From: Bifidobacterium biavatii DSM 23969
GTDB taxonomy: Bacteria > Actinomycetota > Actinomycetes > Actinomycetales > Bifidobacteriaceae
Length of the DNA stretch: 64,000 nucleotides
Direction: 5' to 3'
Assembly (NCBI RefSeq): GCF_000741165.1
Contig: NZ_JGYN01000009.1
Span: 1 to 64,000, forward strand
The notes below the pieces were generated by a model. The model was not told the DNA's origin. It did no database searches and saw nothing but the letters and a program-made list of their open reading frames with translations. The position numbers and the translations under genes were made by a program. Position 1 is the first letter of the stretch. Each line of letters starts with the position of its first letter. Below, piece after piece: positions 26,898 to 34,431 of this stretch.

Positions 26898-27782
26898 ATG
26901 ATCAACGACAATACTGGGCAATCATTAGTGATTAGCGCATACAAGGACAAGAAGAATTTGGACCGTCTTGTCAACCGTCTGGGCGAACGATACAACATGT
27001 TCATTCATGTCGACAGCTCCTCCTCAGTGCTGTCGGATGACGATGTCGCGAAATGGAACGGCATGCCAAACGTGTATGCGGAAAAGCGCTATGCGATTTC
27101 CTGGGGCAGTTACAAACACCTGCTGGCGTTACTGGGCTTGCTACGTCGTGCGGTCGCGTCCACGGTGGACGGAGGATATATCCACCTGATTTCCGGACAG
27201 GACATTCCGGTTCGGTCCAATGATGAATTCGATGCATTCTTCGCTGGTGACACGCATGTATACATGGACTGTCGAACCATCGATCAGATGGAGCCGCACC
27301 AGAAACGCATGTACCAGCTGAAGAACAGGCTCTGGCGCTTCAATTATTGGAACAAGATCGTCCATGCACTGCGCAACGTGGATCTTACGCTGCAGAAGAG
27401 CCTGCATATCGTCAACGATCGTTTCGGTGACGAAAGTAATTTAGCGCAGGGATTGGTGTGGCTGTCTTTGCCGAAGGAGGCTGCCCGGTACGTCCTTGAT
27501 TACGTGGACGCGCATCCGAAATTCATGAAGGATCTCTATCAGGCGCAGATTCCCGAGGAATTCCTCTTCCAGACGATACTCGTCAATTCGCCGTTCTCGG
27601 ATCGTATTGTGCCGAATCACCTGCGATATATGGACTGGAATCGGCGCAATGGCAGTTTGCCGGCGTATTTGGATGAATCGGATTATGACAAGATCACGTC
27701 GTCGGATTGCTTCTTTGCTCGAAAGATCGACTCAACAATTGCGGAAGGCTTGCTGAAAAGGTTGGGATATGACCCGAGTTGA
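26898..27782 (+). CDS. Core-2/I-branching type glycosyltransferase (GT14)
   Basis: The 294-residue protein matches bacterial relatives of beta-1,6-N-acetylglucosaminyltransferases. Motifs are LVISAYKDKKNLDRLV, YNMFIHVDSSS, the SWGSYKHLLALLGLL segment, YIHLISGQDIPVRSNDEF (typical GT14 SGxDyPl-like block) and PEEFLFQTILVNSPF, containing the likely catalytic Glu. It probably adds a branch sugar to the EPS unit. An AAGGA site precedes the ATG. Its end overlaps the next gene by 14 bases. Confidence 0.88.
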   Translation: MINDNTGQSLVISAYKDKKNLDRLVNRLGERYNMFIHVDSSSSVLSDDDVAKWNGMPNVYAEKRYAISWGSYKHLLALLGLLRRAVASTVDGGYIHLISGQDIPVRSNDEFDAFFAGDTHVYMDCRTIDQMEPHQKRMYQLKNRLWRFNYWNKIVHALRNVDLTLQKSLHIVNDRFGDESNLAQGLVWLSLPKEAARYVLDYVDAHPKFMKDLYQAQIPEEFLFQTILVNSPFSDRIVPNHLRYMDWNRRNGSLPAYLDESDYDKITSSDCFFARKIDSTIAEGLLKRLGYDPS

Positions 27783-28935
27783 TGATGCTTCGCACAGTTT
27801 CGTTAGCTGCGAAAAGATTGCAGTGAATGGTGGACAATTCACGCGTGACCCCAGGTTTGAGGTAATGCGCATCGTCGCGATGCTGCTTATCGTCAGCTGC
27901 CATGTAGTCGCTAATATACCGTGGAATCTGGAAGACGACGGCGACACGGTGTCTCGCGCGTTCGCTATTGCTTGGGACCAATACGCCGGACAAATCGGCG
28001 TGTGCATATTCTTCTTGCTGTCCGGATATTTTCTGGTCAATAAAACATTCCGTGCCTCCAGAATCTTGTCAGTCGTCGTGCAGACGTTTTTGTATTCGGC
28101 TCCGGTCATCGCGCTGCAGGCTGTGCTGTTGGCCATTCACCCGAGCGATGGTATTTCCGCCATGTTTTCCAAGGGCCAGCTGTTTCATACGCTGTATTCA
28201 TCGTTGCTGCCAGTCTTCAACGGCACATACTGGTTCATCACTGCATATGTCCTGATGATGCTGGCCTCGCCGTATCTCAACCGGATTCTCCACGACTCGG
28301 AACGGTCATCACGGAATTGTATCGTCCTCTTATTGGCTGTCAGCATGATGCCGGTGCTATCACTGTCTCCATCGGTATGGACCACGTGGACTTACGCGAT
28401 CACCGTGTATCTGATAGGCGGATGGATGCGCTTGTACGGTGTCGATCTTCGTGTGCGTTTCAACTGCCGTTGGCAGATGAGTGTCATATACGTTGTAGCG
28501 GCTTACGCCATGTTGTCTGCATTTGTGTATGCTTCGCTGCGATTTGGGTTTTGGGATTGGTTGCGTTCGGATGAACGTCGTACGTTCGGAGTGATTCCTC
28601 TGCTGGAGCTAGCTATTGCCGCGATGTTGTTGATGATGACTGCGAGTCTTCGACAGTCTGTTCGCAACGTGAAAAGTGAAAAACGTGGCCACGTCATTAT
28701 GACAATAAGCTCAAGTGTGTTCGGCGTATATCTGATTCACGAGAATCCATACGTCCGTGCAAACCTGTGGCGTGCCCTCGGCGCATTGATCCCCGCTCCG
28801 GGGAACACGGCGGGCGTAATCGTCGAGACCGTCGCAATTACGGCGGGACTGTTCGTCATGTTATCCGCTGCGGCATTCATGTATGACGCAATCGTCGTGC
28901 ATCCGATTCAGCGCCTGCTCAAACTTCGATCATGA
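27769..28935 (+). CDS. Acyltransferase family 3 membrane protein (O-acetyltransferase)
   Basis: The 388-residue protein has about ten membrane helices and the acyltransferase-3 start FEVMRIVAMLLIVSCHVV with the conserved His near residue 46, followed by FFLLSGYFLVNK and a later SSSVFGVYLIHENPYV block. It probably O-acylates the EPS sugars at the membrane. It starts within the end of the GT14 gene, so translation is coupled. It is the last recognisable EPS gene, and an accessory islet follows. Confidence 0.88.
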   Translation: MTRVDDASHSFVSCEKIAVNGGQFTRDPRFEVMRIVAMLLIVSCHVVANIPWNLEDDGDTVSRAFAIAWDQYAGQIGVCIFFLLSGYFLVNKTFRASRILSVVVQTFLYSAPVIALQAVLLAIHPSDGISAMFSKGQLFHTLYSSLLPVFNGTYWFITAYVLMMLASPYLNRILHDSERSSRNCIVLLLAVSMMPVLSLSPSVWTTWTYAITVYLIGGWMRLYGVDLRVRFNCRWQMSVIYVVAAYAMLSAFVYASLRFGFWDWLRSDERRTFGVIPLLELAIAAMLLMMTASLRQSVRNVKSEKRGHVIMTISSSVFGVYLIHENPYVRANLWRALGALIPAPGNTAGVIVETVAITAGLFVMLSAAAFMYDAIVVHPIQRLLKLRS

Positions 28936-28968
28936 TGTATCTGCGATACGCGTACAATCACGTCCGCA

Positions 28969-29307
28969 TCAAATCTGCGGCACGTCAAGCAGCGTATCGG
29001 TGCGCGGTACAACGTGCTGCGGTTCGTCAACGTACGGCTGCGGCACGGCGATCATCTGCGGCGACTCCTGCGTGACGGTTTGAGATAGGCGCGCGAAATC
29101 AAGCTCGTCGCAGTTGTGCACGATCCGGTTCTGCCGGCAATCGCTTTCCATTCGGTCTGCGGCTCGGCGTTTGTGAACGTGCGAGACAATCCTGTGACGT
29201 GCTCTCCCATGCACGCCACGGCCATCGCGACGGCGTTCTGCGTCTTGTCGTCGTTGCGGAATTCCTCCCGTCCGTCCTCACTCGTCCGGTTCCGCTCCGC
29301 ATTGGCG
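28969..29307 (-). pseudogene. Degenerate HepT-like (DUF86) toxin fragment
   Basis: Two minus-strand frames together spell the C-terminal part of a HepT/DUF86 protein. One reads EEFRNDDKTQNAVAMAVACM, MGEHV and TEWKAIAG. The other continues as NRIVHNCDELDFARLSQTV to a stop at 28969. They join at a frameshift near 29131. HepT toxins carry an RN-x-x-x-H-x-Y active site; here RNRIVHNC lacks the final Tyr. The N-terminus is absent at the boundary with the 89-bp repeat, and no MntA antitoxin gene is seen. This is a dead gene. Identification rests on motif recall. Confidence 0.65.
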
Positions 29308-29396
29308 ATTTATTTGCCTGAATGATACCGCTCAGGTGGGGAAACACTGATAATCGTTGGAATTCCGCCAAAAATTTATTTGCCTGGTATTTGCTT
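29308..29396. repeat. Direct repeat, left copy (89 bp)
   Basis: It runs from ATTTATTTGCCTGAATGAT to TTTGCCTGGTATTTGCTT and matches 30951-31039 at 81 of 89 positions by eye. ATTTATTTGCCTG occurs at both ends of each copy. Confidence 0.85.
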
Positions 29397-29464
29397 TACC
29401 GTATGTTGCGGCGATACACTGAAGGCATTGTCTGTCAGTGTCGAACGGAAAGTAGGTGGGGCCG

Positions 29465-30964
29465 ATGCCCGAAGATTACGTGGCGCTGGTGATTCGACTG
29501 GCGCAATCCGTGTCGGAAACGCAGACGATAGAGTTCAAGGATTCCAACGCTCGATTTGAGATGATCGGACGTGATATCGCCGCCTTGGCGAATTCCGCTG
29601 TAGTGGAAGGTCAGGATTATGCCTATATGGTGTGGGGAATCGACGATTCCAGTCATGCGGTCATTGGAACATCATTCAATCCGCTGACCGCCAAGCGCGG
29701 CAATCAGGAGTTGGAGATCTGGCTTCGCGTGAAGCTGTCCGATAACGCGGAGTTTCAGTTCATTCCCGTGGAAATTGACGGGAAAACCGTTGTGGTGCTG
29801 CGAATCTGGCCGGCCATTGGATATCCGGTTTCCTTCGACAACGTCGAATACATCAGATCGGGAACGTCCACACAGCCGTTGCAGAAGAACACGCAACGTG
29901 AACAACGACTTTGGGATTTGACGAGAACCGGCGCGTTCGAGGATCAGATCGCCATGCGGTGGCTGAGTCGCGATGAAGTACTGTCCAAACTGAATTGGGC
30001 CAGATACTTCACCCAAACCGGCATTCCCCTGCCGGAAGGCGGGTCGGGCATACTGCACTATTTGATTGCTGATTCGATAGTCAAGCCGTTGGACAGCGGA
30101 CAATACGCTATCACCAATTTAGGCGCATTGCTGTTCGCCGTGAAAATGGACGATTTTGAAACCGTTTCCAGAAAGGCGATCCGCATCATCCGGTACACAG
30201 GCAAGGATCGGCTATCCGCAACCCGGTCAAAGACATTCCCCGGAGGATACGCGGACATCGACGCCATACTGGACTACCTGCAGGCGCTGCTTCCGGAACG
30301 GGAAGAAATTGACCGTGGTCTTCGCGTAACCGTGCAAGGATATCCTGAGCTTGCGATTCGTGAGTTATTAGGCAACATGCTCATTCATCAGGATCTCACG
30401 GTGAGGGGCAGCGGACCCTTGGTGGAGATCTTCGAAGATCGTGTGGAATTCTCCAACCCCGGATCTTCTCTGATCGAGGTATCGCGTCTGGTCAACGATC
30501 CGCCGCAATCACGGAATCCGAAGCTGGCAAAACTGGCTCGGAGACTGAACATGTGTGAGGAAGCCGGTTCCGGATGGGACAAGATCATACGTTCCTGCGA
30601 ACTTATGCAGCTTCCGGCTCCGGAGATTCAGGAAACACGTGGAGATGCCCCCAGTATGAGAGTGCGACTCATGCAGCGTCGGCCTTACCGCAACCTGACA
30701 GTAGCTGAACGCATGCAGGCGTGTTATTGGCACGCGTGCGTGCAGTATGCCAATGGCGATTTTCTGACCAATGCGTCGTTGCGCATGCGCTTCGGTCTTC
30801 CGGCCACGTCCAGCTCGCAAATCTCGCGGCTGATATCGGAAAGCATCGAAGCGGGACTGATCCGCCTAGCTGACGCGGATGCGGCAAACAAAAAGAGGCA
30901 GTATCTACCGGCATGGGCGGGTGTCTCAACGGCTGCGGATATTGCGCAGAATTTATTTGCCTGA
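29465..30964 (+). CDS. AlbA_2/Schlafen-type ATP-binding DNA-binding protein
   Basis: The 499-residue protein (a GTG three codons upstream is an alternative start) has an N-terminal AlbA_2 domain with QTIEFKDSNARFEMIGRDIAALANS and VWGIDD, then a GHKL-like ATPase part with PELAIRELLGNMLIHQDL and VEFSNPGSSLIE, followed by RNPKLAKLARRLNMCEEAGSGWDKII. A winged-helix-like C-terminus ends in ..NLFA. The family is annotated as putative transcriptional regulators or RecG-like helicases; some are phage-related or defence-associated. It lies between two 89-bp direct repeats, and its last codons are part of the right copy. Confidence 0.85.
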   Translation: MPEDYVALVIRLAQSVSETQTIEFKDSNARFEMIGRDIAALANSAVVEGQDYAYMVWGIDDSSHAVIGTSFNPLTAKRGNQELEIWLRVKLSDNAEFQFIPVEIDGKTVVVLRIWPAIGYPVSFDNVEYIRSGTSTQPLQKNTQREQRLWDLTRTGAFEDQIAMRWLSRDEVLSKLNWARYFTQTGIPLPEGGSGILHYLIADSIVKPLDSGQYAITNLGALLFAVKMDDFETVSRKAIRIIRYTGKDRLSATRSKTFPGGYADIDAILDYLQALLPEREEIDRGLRVTVQGYPELAIRELLGNMLIHQDLTVRGSGPLVEIFEDRVEFSNPGSSLIEVSRLVNDPPQSRNPKLAKLARRLNMCEEAGSGWDKIIRSCELMQLPAPEIQETRGDAPSMRVRLMQRRPYRNLTVAERMQACYWHACVQYANGDFLTNASLRMRFGLPATSSSQISRLISESIEAGLIRLADADAANKKRQYLPAWAGVSTAADIAQNLFA

Positions 30965-31039
30965 ATGATGCCTCTCAGGTGAGGAAAGTTCAATAATCGT
31001 TGGAATTCCGCCAAAAATTTATTTGCCTGGTATTTGCTT
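30951..31039. repeat. Direct repeat, right copy (89 bp)
   Basis: It overlaps the last 14 bases of the ATP-binding protein gene and extends downstream. The left copy at 29308 also starts with a short ATTTATTTGCCTGA, which would encode the same LFA-stop ending. The gap from 30965 to 31261 otherwise shows no gene. Confidence 0.85.
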
Positions 31040-31261
31040 CGTGGATGATGACGGACGGTTCGGCTGTGTCTGCGAGCGCGGGTCTTGAGCTGGGGGAAGG
31101 CGCCACGGCGGAGCGGAAGAACGTCCGCTCCGCCGTGGCACACCGTCCCGCGGGGGCCGCAGGGCAAGACCGGTGCCGCGTGTCGATGGCGTTCCGTTAT
31201 ACAATGCCAATGATTGCATATACCCGGCCGCAGATTCCGGCCAACTCACAGAGAGGGGTCA

Positions 31262-32029
31262 ATGATGATTGAAACGGCACAAGCGTTCGGCGTGGACATC
31301 GGCGGTTCCGGCATCAAGGCGGCGCCGGTCGACCTGGAAAAGGGCGAATTCGCCGAGCCGCGCCTGAAGATCCTCACCCCGGCAGTCTCCACCCCGCAGG
31401 CCGTCGCCGCGATCGTGCGCCAGCAGCTCGACCACTTCGAGGTTCCGGACTCCGCGCCGGTCGGCATCGCGTTCCCGGCCCCGATCAAGCCCGGACAGAA
31501 GCTTGACTTCATGGCCAACCTCGACCAGTCGTGGATCGGCGTCGACGTGACCGAAGTCTTCTCCGAAGCGTGCGGTCGCCCGGTCGTCGTCGTCAACGAC
31601 GCGGACGCCGCCGGTCTGGCCGAACAGCAGTACGGCGCGGCCAAGGGACAGAACGGCCTCGTCATCGCGACCACGCTCGGCACCGGCATCGGCACCGCGC
31701 TCATCATGAACGGCACGCTCGTGCCGAACACCGAGCTCGGCCACATCATCCTCGACGAAAAGCACCTCGACGCCGAAAAGTACGCGTCGTCCGGCGTGCG
31801 CGAACAGAAGGAGCTCGGCTACAAGAAGTGGGCCAAGCGACTCACCAAGTACTACGGCCTGATGGAAAAGTACTTCAACCCGGACCTGTTCGTCGTCGGC
31901 GGCGGCGTGAGCCGTCAGAGCGACAAGTTCCTGCCGTACATCGACATCAAGACGCCGATCGTCCCGGCCAAGCTGCGCAACGAGGCCGGCATCGTCGGTG
32001 CTGCCTACTACGCCAGCACCAAGCAGTGA
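31262..32029 (+). CDS. ppgK: ROK-family glucokinase, probably polyphosphate-dependent
   Basis: The enzyme phosphorylates glucose, in this actinobacterial group typically with polyphosphate or ATP. The 255-residue protein (or 254 from the adjacent ATG) has the ROK phosphate motif AFGVDIGGSGIKAAPVD, VVVVNDADAAGLAEQ with the catalytic Asp, and ATTLGTGIGTALIMNG with NTELGH. The short length and GGSGIK motif fit PpgK. A GAGAGGGG site precedes the start. A strong terminator follows. Confidence 0.88.
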   Translation: MMIETAQAFGVDIGGSGIKAAPVDLEKGEFAEPRLKILTPAVSTPQAVAAIVRQQLDHFEVPDSAPVGIAFPAPIKPGQKLDFMANLDQSWIGVDVTEVFSEACGRPVVVVNDADAAGLAEQQYGAAKGQNGLVIATTLGTGIGTALIMNGTLVPNTELGHIILDEKHLDAEKYASSGVREQKELGYKKWAKRLTKYYGLMEKYFNPDLFVVGGGVSRQSDKFLPYIDIKTPIVPAKLRNEAGIVGAAYYASTKQ

Positions 32030-32048
32030 CCTTGCATCGCATCATGAC

Positions 32049-32079
32049 AAGCTCCCCCGTCAACGGCGGGGGAGCTTTT
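32049..32079 (+). terminator. Rho-independent terminator after ppgK
   Basis: AAGCTCCCCCG and CGGGGGAGCTT flank a short TCAACG-type loop and are followed by TTTCTTG. Confidence 0.85.
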
Positions 32080-32105
32080 CTTGTTGCGCGGCTAGACTTG
32101 CAGCC

Positions 32106-33323
32106 ATGCGTTTTTCCTCACGAGTCGACATCAGCGCGCCCAATCCGATCGCCGCGGCGGAGGCGGCCGCGAAAGCCCAAGGCACGGCGCTCGGCAAGCT
32201 CAACGATTCCAACCCGACCCGCCACGGTCTGGCCCCGGCGCTGGTGCCGGAGGTCTACACGGCCGACCCGCGCGGACCGCGCATCGCGCGCGAGGCGCTC
32301 GCCGCGTTCCTGACCGCGACCTACGGCTGCTCGGAAGCGGAAGAGGAGACGAAATCCGAAGCTGAACCGAACACCGAACCGGTCGACCCGAACCGCCTCT
32401 ACATCCTCAGCTCCACGTCCGAAGCGTACTCGTGGCTCATCAAATTGCTGTGCGACGCGGGAGACGCCGTGCTCGCGCCCAAGCCCGGCTATCCGCTCAT
32501 CGAATCGATCGCCCGGCTCGAATGCGTGGACACGGTCGAATACCAGCTGCAGTTCGACGGATCGTGGTACATCGACGTCGCCGAACTCGAATCGCTGCTG
32601 GACGACCCGGCCGTCGGCGATCGCATCCGCGCGCTCGTCCTGATCAACCCGAATAATCCGACCGGCTCGTACGTCAAGCCGGAAGAACGCGAGCGGATCG
32701 TGACGTTGTGCCGCGAGCGCGGCGTCGCGATCATTGCCGACGAGGTGTTCTACGATTACACGCTCGAACCGTTCGCCGGCAACGCGCGATTGGCGGGGGA
32801 GCGCAGAGTGCTTACGTTTGCGCTGGACGGGTTCTCGAAAATGCTCGCCGCGCCGCACGCGAAGGTCGGCTGGATCCAGGTGTCCGGCCCGGCCGACGAC
32901 GTGACCGAAGCACAGCGACGGCTCGACGTGATCGCCGACGACTATCTGCCGATGAGCGACATCATCGCGCGCGACATCCCCGCGCTGCTCGACGCGGCCG
33001 GCAGCCAGACGGACCGCGTGCGCGCCCGTGTGCGCGGCAATCTCGCGACGCTGCACCGGCTGCTTGACGCGGACGAGCACGGCTTGGTCAGCGTGCTGCG
33101 CGCGGAGGGCGGTTGGAACGTGCTGCTGCGCGTGCCGAGCGTGATCGACGAGAACGAGCTCGTACTCGCGATGATCGAACGGCATGGGCTGAGCGGCCAG
33201 CCGGGATACTTCTTCGACATGACGTCGAACGGATATCTTGCGATTTCGCTGCTGCCCGAGCCGGACGGGTTCGAACGCAACGTGCGCGCCGTGCTCGATA
33301 CGGTCAACGGACTAGTGGGGTAA
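32106..33323 (+). CDS. PLP-dependent aminotransferase, class I/II
   Basis: The 405-residue protein has the fold-type I pattern: TSEAYSWLIKLLCDAGDAVLAPKPGYPL, LINPNNPTGSYV, IIADEVFYDY with the PLP-binding Asp, and FSKMLAAPHAKVGW carrying the Schiff-base Lys. It transfers an amino group between an amino acid and a 2-oxoacid, possibly aspartate or aromatic substrates. A TAGACT -10-like box lies about eight bases before the ATG without a ribosome site, so a leaderless transcript is possible. A Glu-rich insertion lies near residues 78-92. The upstream open frame is not coding. Confidence 0.88.
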   Translation: MRFSSRVDISAPNPIAAAEAAAKAQGTALGKLNDSNPTRHGLAPALVPEVYTADPRGPRIAREALAAFLTATYGCSEAEEETKSEAEPNTEPVDPNRLYILSSTSEAYSWLIKLLCDAGDAVLAPKPGYPLIESIARLECVDTVEYQLQFDGSWYIDVAELESLLDDPAVGDRIRALVLINPNNPTGSYVKPEERERIVTLCRERGVAIIADEVFYDYTLEPFAGNARLAGERRVLTFALDGFSKMLAAPHAKVGWIQVSGPADDVTEAQRRLDVIADDYLPMSDIIARDIPALLDAAGSQTDRVRARVRGNLATLHRLLDADEHGLVSVLRAEGGWNVLLRVPSVIDENELVLAMIERHGLSGQPGYFFDMTSNGYLAISLLPEPDGFERNVRAVLDTVNGLVG

Positions 33324-33330
33324 CAGTAGT

Positions 33331-33446
33331 GGTATCACGCTTTGCGTGATGCTGTGTTGATAGCGGCGCGGACGTGCCGCAGACGCTCCCTCAGTCCGCT
33401 TCGCGGACAGCTCCCTCATCCGAGGGAGCCGAGGCTCCGCCAGCTC
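33331..33446. repeat. Modular hairpin repeat after the aminotransferase gene
   Basis: ATCACGC TTT GCGTGAT (33334-33350) is followed by GGCGCGGACGTGCCGC and GACGCTCCCTCAGTC, GGACAGCTCCCTCATCC, then GAGGCTCCGCCAGC. Order and sequence match the copy at 2860-3080, but the long core is missing. Confidence 0.7.
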
Positions 33447-33458
33447 TTCACGCGTTTA

Positions 33459-34262
33459 CTAGCGTTGCTTGGCTTCCTCGTACTTGCGGCGGACAAGATC
33501 GGTGTAGCACGCGGCGGCGTCGGCGGGGGAGCCGTCGAAGACGACGTCGTGCTCGTCGAGCACGATCGTGCGGTCGATCGCGTACTCCGGGCGCTGGATC
33601 AGCTCGAGATCGTGCGTGGCGAAAACCACTTGCTTGTCGTAGCTGAACAGGGCGCGCGCCACGTGCGCGGATCCGATCTCGTCGAGTCCCTTGGTCGGCT
33701 CGTCGGCCACGATCGCCGCCGGCGCGAAGCTCAGCGCGGACGCGATCGCGAGCAGATGCCGTTTCTCGCTGTCGAGCGCGCTGGCCGGCTGCATCGCCAC
33801 GGACGTCAGGTCGAAGTGCGCGAACAGCGCGCCGATCGTCTCCTGCCGTGCGGCCTCCGGCACCTTGTGCTTCTTGAGCGGCTGGTCGATCGCCTCGCGG
33901 ATGTCCTTGGCCTGATAGTAGCTTTCCGGAATCTCCTCGCGGCGCACGCGGCCGACCAGATCTTCGATGCGCTTCAGGTCGTGGCGGTTCGCCGTGTCGA
34001 GCGTCTCGTCGCCGGCCGTGACCGTCACCGTGCCGACGGACGGCTTGAGCGCGCCGTCGAGCAGTTTCAGCAGCGTCGTCTTGCCGGAGCCGTTCAAGCC
34101 GATGATTGCGACGCGGCGCGTGTCCGGCCCGATCGTGAGGTCGACCGGTAGCAGGCCGATTCCGTTGTCGTCGTAGCGGTGGCCGGCGCCGCTGACCGTG
34201 AACGTGACGGACGACGGCTTGTCCGCCGTGCCCTTGCCACCTAGAAAATCAAACAGTCCCAT
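33459..34262 (-). CDS. ABC transporter ATP-binding protein (CbiO/EcfA-like), orphan
   Basis: The 267-residue ATPase has Walker A GLNGSGKTT (residues 55-63), Walker B AAIVADEPTKGLDE and the H-loop VFATHDLELI. The usual LSGGQ signature is replaced by ALDSEKRHLL. This is the type of ATPase used in ECF or cobalt transporters, but no membrane partner lies next to it. The partner could be encoded elsewhere. An N-terminal stretch with GGKGTADKPS precedes the domain. The signature change should reduce or alter coupling. Confidence 0.8.
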   Translation of the reverse strand: MGLFDFLGGKGTADKPSSVTFTVSGAGHRYDDNGIGLLPVDLTIGPDTRRVAIIGLNGSGKTTLLKLLDGALKPSVGTVTVTAGDETLDTANRHDLKRIEDLVGRVRREEIPESYYQAKDIREAIDQPLKKHKVPEAARQETIGALFAHFDLTSVAMQPASALDSEKRHLLAIASALSFAPAAIVADEPTKGLDEIGSAHVARALFSYDKQVVFATHDLELIQRPEYAIDRTIVLDEHDVVFDGSPADAAACYTDLVRRKYEEAKQR

Positions 34263-34329
34263 GCCTCCACAGTGTAGTCTCTACAGTGCAAGTGGCATGG
34301 GACTGTTTGCCATCACATGATGTGATGGT

Positions 34330-34385
34330 TCGGACTACCCCTCAGTCACTTCGTGACAGCTCCCCTGACAAGGGGCGCCGAGAAC
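34330..34385. repeat. CTACCCCTCAGTCACTTCGTGAC hairpin repeat, second copy
   Basis: It is nearly identical to 6591-6646, including GTCAC TTC GTGAC and CTCCCCTGACAAGGGG. It lies between two minus-strand genes. Confidence 0.7.
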
Positions 34386-34431
34386 AAGGAACGCAGCAGC
34401 GTGAACCTTGACATACTGGGTGCCTCGGCCA

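Larger units (their letters stand above)
28936..29464. other. 529-bp gap after the EPS cluster: toxin remnant and repeat
   Basis: This stretch has no intact gene. It holds the minus-strand HepT-like remnant (28969-29307) and the first 89-bp direct repeat (29308-29396), then about 70 bp leading to the ATP-binding protein gene. Confidence 0.7.

Noticed and set aside
29099..29371. Small minus-strand frames beginning MAEFQRL over the 89-bp repeats
   Set aside because: The same start appears in both repeat copies (also within 30724-31167), so it reflects the repeat and not a gene.
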